Source of the DNA: Spisula solida
Taxonomy: Eukaryota > Mollusca > Bivalvia > Venerida > Mactridae
Length of the DNA: 64,000 nucleotides
Direction: 5' to 3'
Assembly (NCBI GenBank): GCA_947247005.1
Contig: OX365949.1
Span: forward strand, 17,921,130 to 17,985,129
Part shown: positions 36,135 through 48,100 of the stretch, in pieces
Numbering within the stretch: position 1 is the first letter of the stretch
Layout of the letters: each line of letters begins with the position of its first letter
Position numbers and translations under genes: made by a program
The notes under the pieces: generated by a model
What the model saw: only the letters and a program-made list of their open reading frames with translations
Told to the model about the DNA's origin: nothing
The model's database searches: none

Positions 36135-39100
36135 TCAACATGGCGACTCATTTCCTAAAGATTCGGACTCTTCTGAATGGTTGGATACCGCTGTGTTGTC
36201 TTCTACGTCATCGATTTCGTTCGTCATGCCACAAAATGGCATCCAAAAGAATAACTTTGCCTCCCATTCCTTCTTCCAACTTGGTTCGCATCTTTGGCTA
36301 TCTTTTTTGATAAATTCTAGTTCTGCTTGTAGTTTCTCACGCGGGAAAAATGCGGGTTCCGGTTGTTCCCAGTTGTACAGTCTACAATTTGAAATATTGT
36401 TTAAACATGAAAATTTAATCCTTTCAGTTTGACACAATTTGTAAACTAAATCAGTTCGTAGAATGTTTTTTCGAATGTGGTGGATCTAGAAAGGATCGAC
36501 ATAACATTAAAATGTCCAAAGTGAGATGCAAAGATTGTTTCAAGGTGGAACAATATAAGTATATTGTATTTAAATCCCTAAAACAGCACAATGATATACT
36601 ACCAAGGTTACAACCATACTGGACAACGCCCATTCACAAACTTCAACTACAGTTGAAAAAGTTATATTTTTAATTAATCTGGTGGTGGTGTGCTTATTAT
36701 AACTGATTCTGGATTACGCCTAATCTACATGTATATAGATTAATTGGAAGAACCAACTTCTAAGTTTCTTCTTTTTTTAATAGAACTGAGCTTGGATTTA
36801 AGTATATATTTGTAAAAGGAATCACTACATAAACTCTTACGTCTTTCTGACGATATAAAATGTATGTTATTAGTAACCTACAAGCGACCATTGCAAAGCT
36901 TTGGTGGGTTAAAATTTATTTGACAATTAAAGTCAGTGTTAATGGAAACATGATGGCAAACATTTGTATGACTATCTTACCTGAAGTATTTCACGATGGC
37001 GACACCAGGTATCCATAGTGTTGGTGTTAAAATAAGGAAAGCAGAGAGGAACTTGCACCATCCAGGCCAGTCTGTCGTCACATTCTCTCCCTGTCAAAGA
37101 ATAAAGTATTTTTTAAATTAGCTAGAATGATAAATACACGGTGAGCTACTCTCCTGATAATCTTTGCATCGGCCATGAGTCCGAACAGGCCTATATTGTG
37201 GACATCAAAGAACTGTTGGAGGGTAGAACGTGGTGCATAGGGATTGCTTTTCATTGCTAGATCTAACCTCCGAGTTGAATATCTAAAACCATAGGTTACA
37301 CACGAGGAAGGTTTTCAATGATAATAGTTTCATTTGTTCAAGAAATTACGTGTTAGCTTGGACTATATCACTCTATAAGTGACATTCCGGTATGATGCAA
37401 TAGAGGCAAGACGTTTGACAACACACATTTAACATGAAGTGCTAACCATTGCATTTTACCTGATAAGAATTGTAACATTTAGGGGAACCCTGCATGCACA
37501 TCATCGGGTGGGTTCCGAATGGTGCGGTTGTTCCGAACCCTAAGTGACTTGTGCTAATGCTTAAAACACAGCTGTATTTGAGTTCTGAATGGCGCGTTTT
37601 CCTTACCCAGGTCACATGTGCTTATTGCTTAAAATTACAGCTGTACTGATGACATGCAACAAATAGAAGCCGCTACCGTTGGCACTCAAATGCGTCCATG
37701 ACATTCAACATGTGTATGTAACGCTATAAAAATATTTACCGTTAGTAAGTAAACAAGTTGCTGTCAATCCCTCGACAAAACCGTTGACACTTTAACATTT
37801 AAGATGACGACAGAACTGTGTGACATTTTTATGTGCATAGCTATGCATAATAGAATAGCAGGACCACAAATGTCATGCAGTTTAGTATCAAAATATTGTA
37901 ATCAAATATTGCAACAGTAACTTCGCATTTTGCTTTCACTTTGTGTGTGTTAGGTCCCACTGTGTCCACAACAAACGTCTCTTTTTCAGACATTTAGTTG
38001 TCGTAGATAAAGTCCTACGCAATCACGAGCTTTCATTTATACAGAAATATACTGGGAGATAGTCAACGTAACTGTCCATTCCAGAGAAAATTGGAGACAA
38101 TGCTCCGACTATTACGCGGGCTTTCCCCGACTTAAATACATCATAATGCTGACCGATGAACATTTTCAACACATAACTACATTTCGTGTGTACGTTAAAC
38201 TCGCAATACCAGTGTCGGAATAAAAGCAAAACTATCGACATAATAGCAGCCGGCACGCAGAGGATAGGTAGGTAGGTATCGACATAATAGCAGCCGGCAC
38301 GCAGAGGATAGGTAGGTAGGTATCGACATAATAGCAGCCGGCACGCAGAGGATAGGTAGGTAGGTATCGACATAATAGCAGCCGGCACGCAGAGGATAGG
38401 TAGGTAGGTATGGACATAATAGCAGCCGGCACGCAGAGGATAGGTAGGTAGGTATGGACATAATAGCAGCCGGCACGCAGAGGATAGGTAGGTAGGTATG
38501 GACATAATAGCAGCCGGCACGCAGAGGATAGGTAGGTAGGTATCGACATAATAGCAGCCGGCACGCAGAGGATAGGTAGGTAGGTATCGACATAATAGCA
38601 GCCGGCACGCAGAGGATAGGTAGGTAGGTATCGACATAATAGCAGCCGGCACGCAGAGGATAGGTAGGTAGGTATCGACATAATAGCAGCCGGCACGCAG
38701 AGGATAGGTAGGTAGGTATCGACATAATAGCAGCCGGCACGCAGAGGATAGGTAGGTAGGTATCGACATAATAGCAGCCGGCACGCAGAGGATAGGTAGG
38801 TAGGTATCGACATAATAGCAGCCGGCACGCAGAGGATAGGTAGGTAGGTATCGACATAATAGCAGCCGGCACGCAGAGGATAGGTAGGTAGGTATCGACA
38901 TAATAGCAGCCGGCACACAGAGGATAGGTAGGTAGGTATCGACATAATAGCAGCCGGCACGCAGAGGATAGGTAGGTAGGTATCGACATAATAGCAGCCG
39001 GCACGCAGAGGATAGGTAGGTAGGTATCGACATAATAAAATCACAGGCTTTCGGTGCGATTTTGAGGCTCGGCAAAACACTATAATCCCTAATATCGCAC

Positions 39101-42100
39101 CGAGAGCCTGTGAATAAAATAACTCGCCATTACTGAAAAATAATGGTCAATACTTGAAAGACTTAATTAATTCCTTGGGTGGTTTTTAACTTACGAGTTC
39201 CGCGTTCCATGCTTGGTAAGTGGTTCCACTGGACATTTTAGTGAGACTTGCCACCAGGATGATGAACATTGCTATAGGTGACACGTACTTCCAGCATGCT
39301 AACCAATACCAGTTAGGTCGCTGACCTGTCATCAACTCTATATCATCACTTAACCTGAAAACAAATATTACTGTACAGCCTCTGTATAGCAACACCCTTT
39401 TGATTCGGCAAACTTTGGCCGTTGTGTAGAGGTTGTTGCTCTACAGATGTTAAATTTATACTAAATATTACCTATTGGAAATTTTGAAGGTGTTGTTGTA
39501 GAGAGATTGGTGCTATACAGAGGATCGCTCTGGGAAGGTTTTACTGTATAAGTATAATTGTGTATACAAAATAAACTTATACGAATTACTGTTGGCACTA
39601 GATTTCTGATGTTATAGTTCGTTTATTCAGGTCTGTCACTTTTATACAAACATTGCAATATCATATTGTAACATGGTATTTTTATTGTTTGAAACATCTT
39701 GATTGGAGAAAAAGACAGTGAAAACCAATACCTTATTCATGTAGTTTGATTTCGTTAAGCAACATACTAATACATACTAACATACATATTACAATAAGAC
39801 ATTAATAAGAGAAATTGCAATGTTAGTGTACACAATGTCATGTTAACAAGTGACTGACCTGAATAATCGATTTATTCGTACAGGTACTTACTCGTACACA
39901 TTCGTTTCGCAACCTATTAATAATTTTCTCACGAGAAGATACGTAGGCCGAAGATTCGCGCATTCAATCTTCCGTTAACAAGACGTCTGGGTAATTATTA
40001 AGTCCTGCTATATAATTTATTACAGCAAAATATAATTGTACAGTCGCAAATAGTTTTGTGAAGCAAATATTAGGTTTTGCTGGTGTTGATTAAATGAAAT
40101 ATAAAATATTTTCAAAGTAAGTAATTAGTATGTCTGGGAGAAACTGCACACGATCGAGACATTCGCCCCGCATCATTAATATGTACCAACGAATGTCGTG
40201 TTGTATGCAGACAGTTATACCAAAAAAACTTGATAAAGCCAAAAGGGGTAACACAAAATGTGTCATTGAATTTATCAATTAGCAAGTTTATTTAGCTCCC
40301 ATGTAACAGGCAAGGAGGCGTGTAATGTCAATGCGTGGCTAGTGTTATTTAAATCTTATTTTCTCTTAAATGCCAACAAGTTATTAACTTACAAAAGAGT
40401 TAATCGCCAACGAGCAATGAGCTCTATTGAATACTTAATTGGATATAAAGAAGTGCGAACGCATTACCGAAAAACACCGTTGAATAGCATAGACATTTGA
40501 TACCAGTTTAGAATTTCAAATGTGTACTCTCACCGTGAATCGTATATTTTAAACAAGTGCAGTAGAAAAAACAGGCCCGGCTGTAAATTACTTACATACA
40601 TCTCTAAGAAAACTAGCTAAGTCTACGAGGGGTCATAATTCTGTTGAAATGTTGTATATTGATACATGGCGTTTACAATGTAAGGTGTTTATGATGACAA
40701 ACAAGTAAGCCAAGTTTGAAAGCAGTGCCTTAATGAACTTTGAAAATGCTCAACAACTTGAAAGTTTGATTAACATTTCCATTGGGACGAACGGTACAAT
40801 CACTACATGTCTACTCAATCAGTAGATATCCTGTCAATTAAACCAATACTTCCTTAAGTTTGAACTATAACGTAATTGTACTGTTACATATGAACCTACC
40901 TTTTCAGACCATATATATAGGAGACAGCAAGGACCTGTGCTAGTGCCACTATCAATAGTGGGATGTTACCACTGTACTCGTCAAATATAATAAAGACGTA
41001 TGGACCAGCCTGGTTGGCGAAACACAGAGATAGGACACATGACCCTCCACATATGATGGCTGAAAGTATACATAAGGATGTAAGTCAATATATGGACAAT
41101 GATCGATACTGGGTGAACCATTGAGTAACCCTGACATTCTGAGTGCCTCCGTAACTCAATGGTTAGCGCGCTTGTCGTCTAATCTGGTGACCCGGGTTCA
41201 AATACGGGTGAAGGCACTCATATGCCTGCCATACTTCAACAGAAAGCTGACTGGCAAACGAAGACTATGCTTAGCATTAAAAACAAAATAGTCTGTTAAC
41301 CTCGGTAAGATCATTTGAATATTGATAAAATGAAAGATATTAATATACATGCCTCAGCATATAGAATTGCTAATCATTTATCAACGCATGCCGATGTCGC
41401 ATTTCGAACCAAAGGACACACTGGCGACTATATCATCTATGATCTTCACATTGAATACAAGGAAGGCATCGGAGCCTAGGGCGTTATTTCGGATTATTGT
41501 AAATTTTATGAGGCCCGAGAGAGCTCTCTGTTGACATGATAAAAATCATAACGATGAAAAAAAATAACATAATTGTGTTTATAGTAATGGGGAGATTCGG
41601 AAGAAAAAACGAATTGTATCGCTCCAAAGCACTTACCGAAATAATGCCATTTCTTGACTTTTGATATAAGGTTCAAGTCTACAAGAGAGGTTACCACACT
41701 TTCTACCATGCCAAACATACTGTCCAAGCCTAGAGTAAGTAACATCAGGAAAAACAACACCGCCCATAACTGTGCTACTGGAAACTGGTTGATGGCTTCA
41801 GTGAATGCAATAAATACAAGCCCGGTACCGGATCCTGACTGAAAATATACACACAGTCATTATTTATACAACTAGACGTTTGTCTCACAGGTCAACAGTA
41901 TGCATTGGTAAAAGTTAGAAATACTGAAAAACCAGAATTCCTTAAAAACGACAATGTATATAGCGAAAATAAAGAAAAACAGCCTTATTGGTACGCTCAA
42001 AAACCTGAAGTTCAGACACACGCCTGAAAACTTTCTGCCATGCGTTTTCAGTTATATATGGAGACTACCCAGTCACATTATTATCTAGAACAGTTACTAA

Positions 42101-45100
42101 CTATGCTGAGCGCCAAACAACTGCAGGATATACCAGTACCGTATTTACGATTTTGGTATGTTATGGCCATTTACTAATATTGCATACGTATGTACGATGT
42201 CTGTAAACTCAAACAGATAGTTTCAGCTCAATCTTGGCAAGTCATAAAAGCACAATATTAGCTTAGTGGTTTATGACTGATGACCAATGTCAACATTAAA
42301 ATATTACATGCATCATTGCTTTATGCATCAATTTTGATTCGCGAAGGGACGAACATTGTTCATAATTAATGTTCCCTGTTTAATTAAGTGAAAACGCATG
42401 CAACGTAAATAATATATTATTCGATTATTTTGTCAAGACTCTGTTTTCGTGAAAGGGTAAGATAAATACGTACGTATGTTCACTTTGTATTAGATCTAGG
42501 TCTAAATATTTCACTGAATTCGACTAAATGTAAATTAACCATTCAAATAAATTAAACTAATTCAAGTCTGACAAGACTGCCACCACGGAAGAGGCCAAAA
42601 TACGTGTGGGAAAATATCTGGCAAGTAAAATTTGAAATACGACTGTTATATATTATTCTGTGGCATTGTGTTTTAAGTGCACAAACATCAACAAGTGTTT
42701 GTAAATTATCTCACGATGAGAAACGCTTATGTCTACAAATTGAAATGATACTTCTTTATTTCTTGACTTCGATAGTTGTAAAAATGTTTATGTTTTTATA
42801 GTTTTATCTAGTGAATACGGTGTTCACATTACGAATTGTAAATCATGGAGCGTTAACAATATTTAGGACGTTCCCATAGAATCGTTGCTTGAAACAGTCT
42901 CACTTACACAATACAGGGTTGATTAAAATGCGTAGTTAGTATAGTTCACTTGTTTATTGTTCGTACAGAAAATCAAGACGAAATGTTTTTTTTCTGTTAT
43001 TCAAAATGACGTAGGTTTTTTAGCATTAATAACGTTAGAACGATTCTTCACACTGGCAAAACGTGTAGATTTCTATTTATTATGATATAATGATTATTCA
43101 TAATGATACTACGAATATGCATGTTGATATAACGCAAACAGTTGATTGATATACAAGAAATATTTACATTTCGAAATGGTGACTGGGTCAATGCCTTTGA
43201 TTTTTGGCATCGATGACAAAAATTGACGACATTCTGTTTATAAATTGTATAAAATTGAAAGAAATGTATCCGACTAGATCTTCAAAGTAACTTTGAGAGG
43301 CTACAATGTATTTCAAATTTGAATTTGTGGTGACAAATCTTAACCGTATTTAAGAGAATGATTATGAATTTTATATCGATTAACGTCATTTTCAAATGAC
43401 GTGCGTATCACGTGATAAACAGCCGCCAATCACAGACAGCGGCTCTTAAATTACCGACAAGAATATAAATCTGTTAAAACCCGTACCTTTTCTATTTCGT
43501 GCTGTAGGTCACATACTGGTAATGCTGGCATTTCTCCAACAACTTGGTTCCATGTTTTTGCGCTAGTATCATACATGGTGAAGTTAGTGGAAGATCCTAC
43601 AGGCGGAATTATCACCTCTGTGCTGTTAAACAGGCGTAGAAGCTCGGAATTCCTCGTCTCTACACAAGCATTAAAACTTTGAGTGGCTTTAAAACCTACA
43701 AAAAATAAGCAATGCTCATCTATCAACTTTGCCTTAAAAGGACAGAAGTGGTTCCAATCAAAATGCATGCAATTTGGAAACCTCGGAAAACATGCTTAGG
43801 ATTTTGCAAATAAGTATGTTTTTGTAGATAAAACACATCGCAGAGACTCGAAAAAGAAACTGGACAATAACCGGTATACAGGGGTGCTGTTTGCTATGAT
43901 TCGGTGTTGATTTTCACAATCGTAGTTGTGTGATCATTATGTTATTCCCGAACTGTTTTTGTTAATATTTTGACTTTGCAGACCCGCCGCAGAAAAGTTT
44001 GTAATACATGTTTAAACCTACAAGAAAATCCGTGTATTCCAAAAGGATACATTTCAGAAGTTGCCTTGTTTCGACCAGTTTGAATGTACATGTAGTATAC
44101 TTCTATTTTTAAATTCAGTATACAGTAAGCAACGTAAAACTAAGTGTGTGGAAGTATTATTATTATACATGGGTGAAAGTTAGAAATTCTGAAAAACCTG
44201 AAATCCTAAAAAATTGGCAATTTATACCGGTAAAGGGAAAATAAAGAAAAACATGCTTTTTGCTACACCCAAAAACCTGAAGTTCAGGCATATGCCTGAA
44301 AACTTTCACCCAAGAGTATATTATTAGATTTCTAGTCTATTGAAACAAAACACTGAAAAAACCTCATGCATTCATTCCGAAGTTTACTTCTGCATTTGAA
44401 AATGATTATTATACCGCTGCAACTTTGACTGCGATTGATAATCGAATATAAAACGTGTCAAAAATTTCTAGGATATGGAACAATCGTGAAAGCTCGGCCA
44501 TTTCCGTGATTCTCCGTTAAATCTATCGCAAGGTGATTGGGTAAGGAAAGCAGTGGGGAAGGTTGTGTGGAACGAAATCGTAACCACCATCATGCATGAC
44601 AACTTCTATGTGTGTTCGTTTAAAGTTACCCAGAATTGAGAAAATTACGATTCCTGCGAAGACTGAGGTGGCACTGTTCACTATGGAGACGCAAATAGCG
44701 TCCTTGTAACAGTTATTTCTCACCGGCATGTAGGAAGCGAAAGCTATAAGACCACCAAATGCCAAACTTAAGCTGAAAAATATTTGTGTCGCTGCCTCAA
44801 GCCAAACTTGTGGATCTGCAAGCCTCGTGAACTGCAATAAGTGTATAAAATACTAACAAATGGATACATAAATATGTTTAATCAGTACATGAAGGCCAAT
44901 GAGGTACGCAGAAAATCCAGGAAAACACCGAAAAATAAAAGCCGAAAATATTGACGAAAGCCATCTTTCTTAATAGATATTCAACATTTTGTGTACGGGA
45001 CAATATATATTCAGACGTGTCTTTTTTTAATTCCACGATCTAAGGAAAAAGAGGAAATGTTGGTTCAAAGTTGAGTTTGGCCTAACACAGCTATGTTAAC

Positions 45101-48100
45101 TGGTTCTATTAAGCAACAGTGGTCATTATATTTCATAATTGCACAAAATGCGTTCTTTTGCGTAAAAGGACTAACGTTGGAGGTTTGTGTTTTCCGGTGT
45201 TTCTGTGCACCTAAGCCAATTAAAACAAACATGTTTAATACCTAATATGGAGAAAACCACACAGCCTGCAAACACGGAGGTACCACAGTTGACGACGGAG
45301 ACAAACACAGCATCACGATAACAACTGTTACGGAGTGGCATGTATGATGAGAAGGCTATAAGACTTCCAAAGGCTAGTCCAAGACTGAAGAAAATCTGTG
45401 TGGCAGCATCTAGCCACACCTGTGGATCTGCTAACCGTGCAAACTGAAATATCACTGTTATGTAAGAAGAGCCCGACAAATAGAGCCAGCCTTGACCTGA
45501 CCGAAAATATAATACACATATATTTTTTCAGAAAATCAATTTATACCAAACACAATGGAGACAAGTAAGTCGGCCTGAGTCATTTGCCAAACTGTATGTA
45601 CGGTTAAGAATGCATAGCATGTACATGTACTTTATTTCAATAAGTTTCTAACGCAAAGTTTATATTATCTGAATTATGGTGACAAATACTTTACGTAAGT
45701 ATTCTATAAGAAAGGTTTGAGAGATTTTCTATGGTGTATACGGGTGGCGTCTTGCATAGGGCAAGTTGTAGACCAACGCATCTTGCGCGATGTTAGGGCT
45801 CAAAATATGCACATGGACAAGAGATGTCTCCGACAGATGTGCTTATTTTCCGATTCCATGCAAATATTTGACCAACAATTCAAATAAATGTCACTTCGGA
45901 TGCGATCTGAGTGGGGCAGGTTCGATGGTGGTGGTTGTTAGATTGCCACTTAGCAGCATTTACAAGCGCTATTGGTGTACATGTATATTGTATAATGTGG
46001 GTTGATTAAAAATCATTTACTAGGTTAATCCCGTATTCAATATGCATTTATTGTATAGTCACACTTTACTAGATTTCATGGAAAACGTAGTATATTGTAG
46101 TATCTAAATTAAGAACGATTTGAAGTAATAATTAGTACTTAGCATAACTATTATGTATAGAAATGAATTACATTGGATAAACCCCTTCAATAATTTGAAT
46201 AAACTTTGCAATTTGTGCTAATACAATCAAAGGGACGTAACTAGAATTAGTCTAACGAAAATGTTATGAAGAGTTGTCGTTACTTACGTCAGGAACGAAG
46301 AAGTGATAAAGTCCAACTTCGAAACCGTCCAGCGTTACTCCACGGAAGAAGAAAATTATCAAAACCAGATATGGAAATGTTGCAGTGAAGTACACGACCT
46401 GAAAAATAGGTATGCAGATTTATGATAATTATTGATCAATTTTATGTTTGTATGAATCGTAATGAACACTAATATTTGAATATATTAACCTGCATGAAAT
46501 AGCATGTTTCACGTGTGCTAATTAATATGCCTGCGGTGCGATCATGAGTTGGTAGAAATTGTTTTTATTCATTATTATTCATTTTCGTTTGGTTAAATAA
46601 GACCCTAAATAGCTAATGTGGTCATATATCTTATACATCATTCAAAAAATGCAAATACTTAGAAAATATGCAAAGTTTTATGAAAAAAACTACTTCAACA
46701 TTATCGTTCAGGCACGAATCATTACTGAACGGTTACAAAATGTTATTGAGGCATAACACATGCAATGAGATCAAGCACTAAAAGAGAAAATACCATACCT
46801 TGCCAGTGGACGCTATACCCTTGCATACACACAGAAATACCCCTATCCAGGCGGTTATTAAGGCTATGACAATCCACCAACTAATCTCGCCACCAACATT
46901 GACATCTGGGGAAATGTTGAGAGTTTCTCGGTACCAGAAATATGTTGTCGATCCACTTAACTAAAAGTAAGAAATTAATTCATTTATTAATAACGTTCGT
47001 TCGTTCGTTCGTTCGTTCGTTCGTTCGTTCGTTCGTTCGTTCGTTCGTTCGTTCGTTCGTTCGTTCGTTCGTTCGTTCGTTCGTTCGTTCGTTCGTTCGT
47101 TCGTTCGTTCGTTCGTTCGTTCGTTCGTTCGTTCGTACATGTATAATTATTATGGAAAACACATAAGTTGTGTTTTAAGACATGTTCTTGGTAGAGATGG
47201 AATACCAAATTTGGTTGAAATAATGTCCTATCACAAATGAATTCAACCGTATATTAAACGAGAAAAATATACTTGTTTGTTATATTCTAAAATATGGTAG
47301 TTATAGCAACGTTCATGTATAGCGCTAGCGAAAAATGTATTGTAATCATGAGAAACAAACCTACCCGACATTCCTCCACGACCACTGACGTATTGTCAAC
47401 CTGGGTTGTAGGACAATCCGCCCAGGGTAGGGGAGACATGAAGCTCTGTACCAGATAATACAAACACCATGCTATAATGGTATTATAGTAGAATCCCACC
47501 CAGAACGAGATGACTGCACTAGCGATACCTATACCACCTAGATACGGTGATATATCATTCCACGCACCAACAGCACCTTTCCTCAATCTTTGTCCGATTG
47601 CCAGTTCAAGATAGAATATAGGAATACCTTCGATTGCCAACATGATTGTGTAAGGTATAAGAAATGCACCTGAAGAATAAAACCATGAAATATTTTTGTT
47701 AAATTGTGCTAAACCATAGATTACTTACAATGGTCATTCTGGTCAAATAGATAGTAAACTCAAATACATGGCAAGGACCAGATTTGCACAATGGCTAATT
47801 ACAATATTGATTCAGTTATAATTACCATGCGTTATTATATGAACATGGGTGAAAGTTTGAAATTCTGAAAAACCTGAAATCCTCAAAATTTGATAATGTA
47901 TATAGGGAAAATAAAGAAAAACAGCCTTTCTGGCACACTCAAAACCCTGAAGTTCAGGCGCATGCCTAAAAACTCCACCCATGTATGAATATATTTTGTA
48001 TGCATTTTTAGAATTATATTTGTGTACAGTACCTTAAAAGTTGGTTTCTAAAAATTATGTTTTTATACTATTTTATACTAGGGTAGCGTACATTGTGTAA

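Noticed and set aside
38023..39080. Long minus-strand frames of 270-350 codons with repeated Cys/Tyr-rich words
   Set aside because: They are read-through of the 44-bp minisatellite inside an SLC6 intron; all three frames are open because of the repeat, with no splice or domain support.
41142..41218. Functional tRNA gene
   Set aside because: Acceptor halves can pair, but the anticodon arm and T-loop are abnormal; a SINE head or pseudogene fits better.
44523..44629. Extension of exon 6b past its donor to a stop at 44523
   Set aside because: The G|GTAACT donor at 44630 matches the 6a donor and restores the conserved GFKATQ junction with exon 7.
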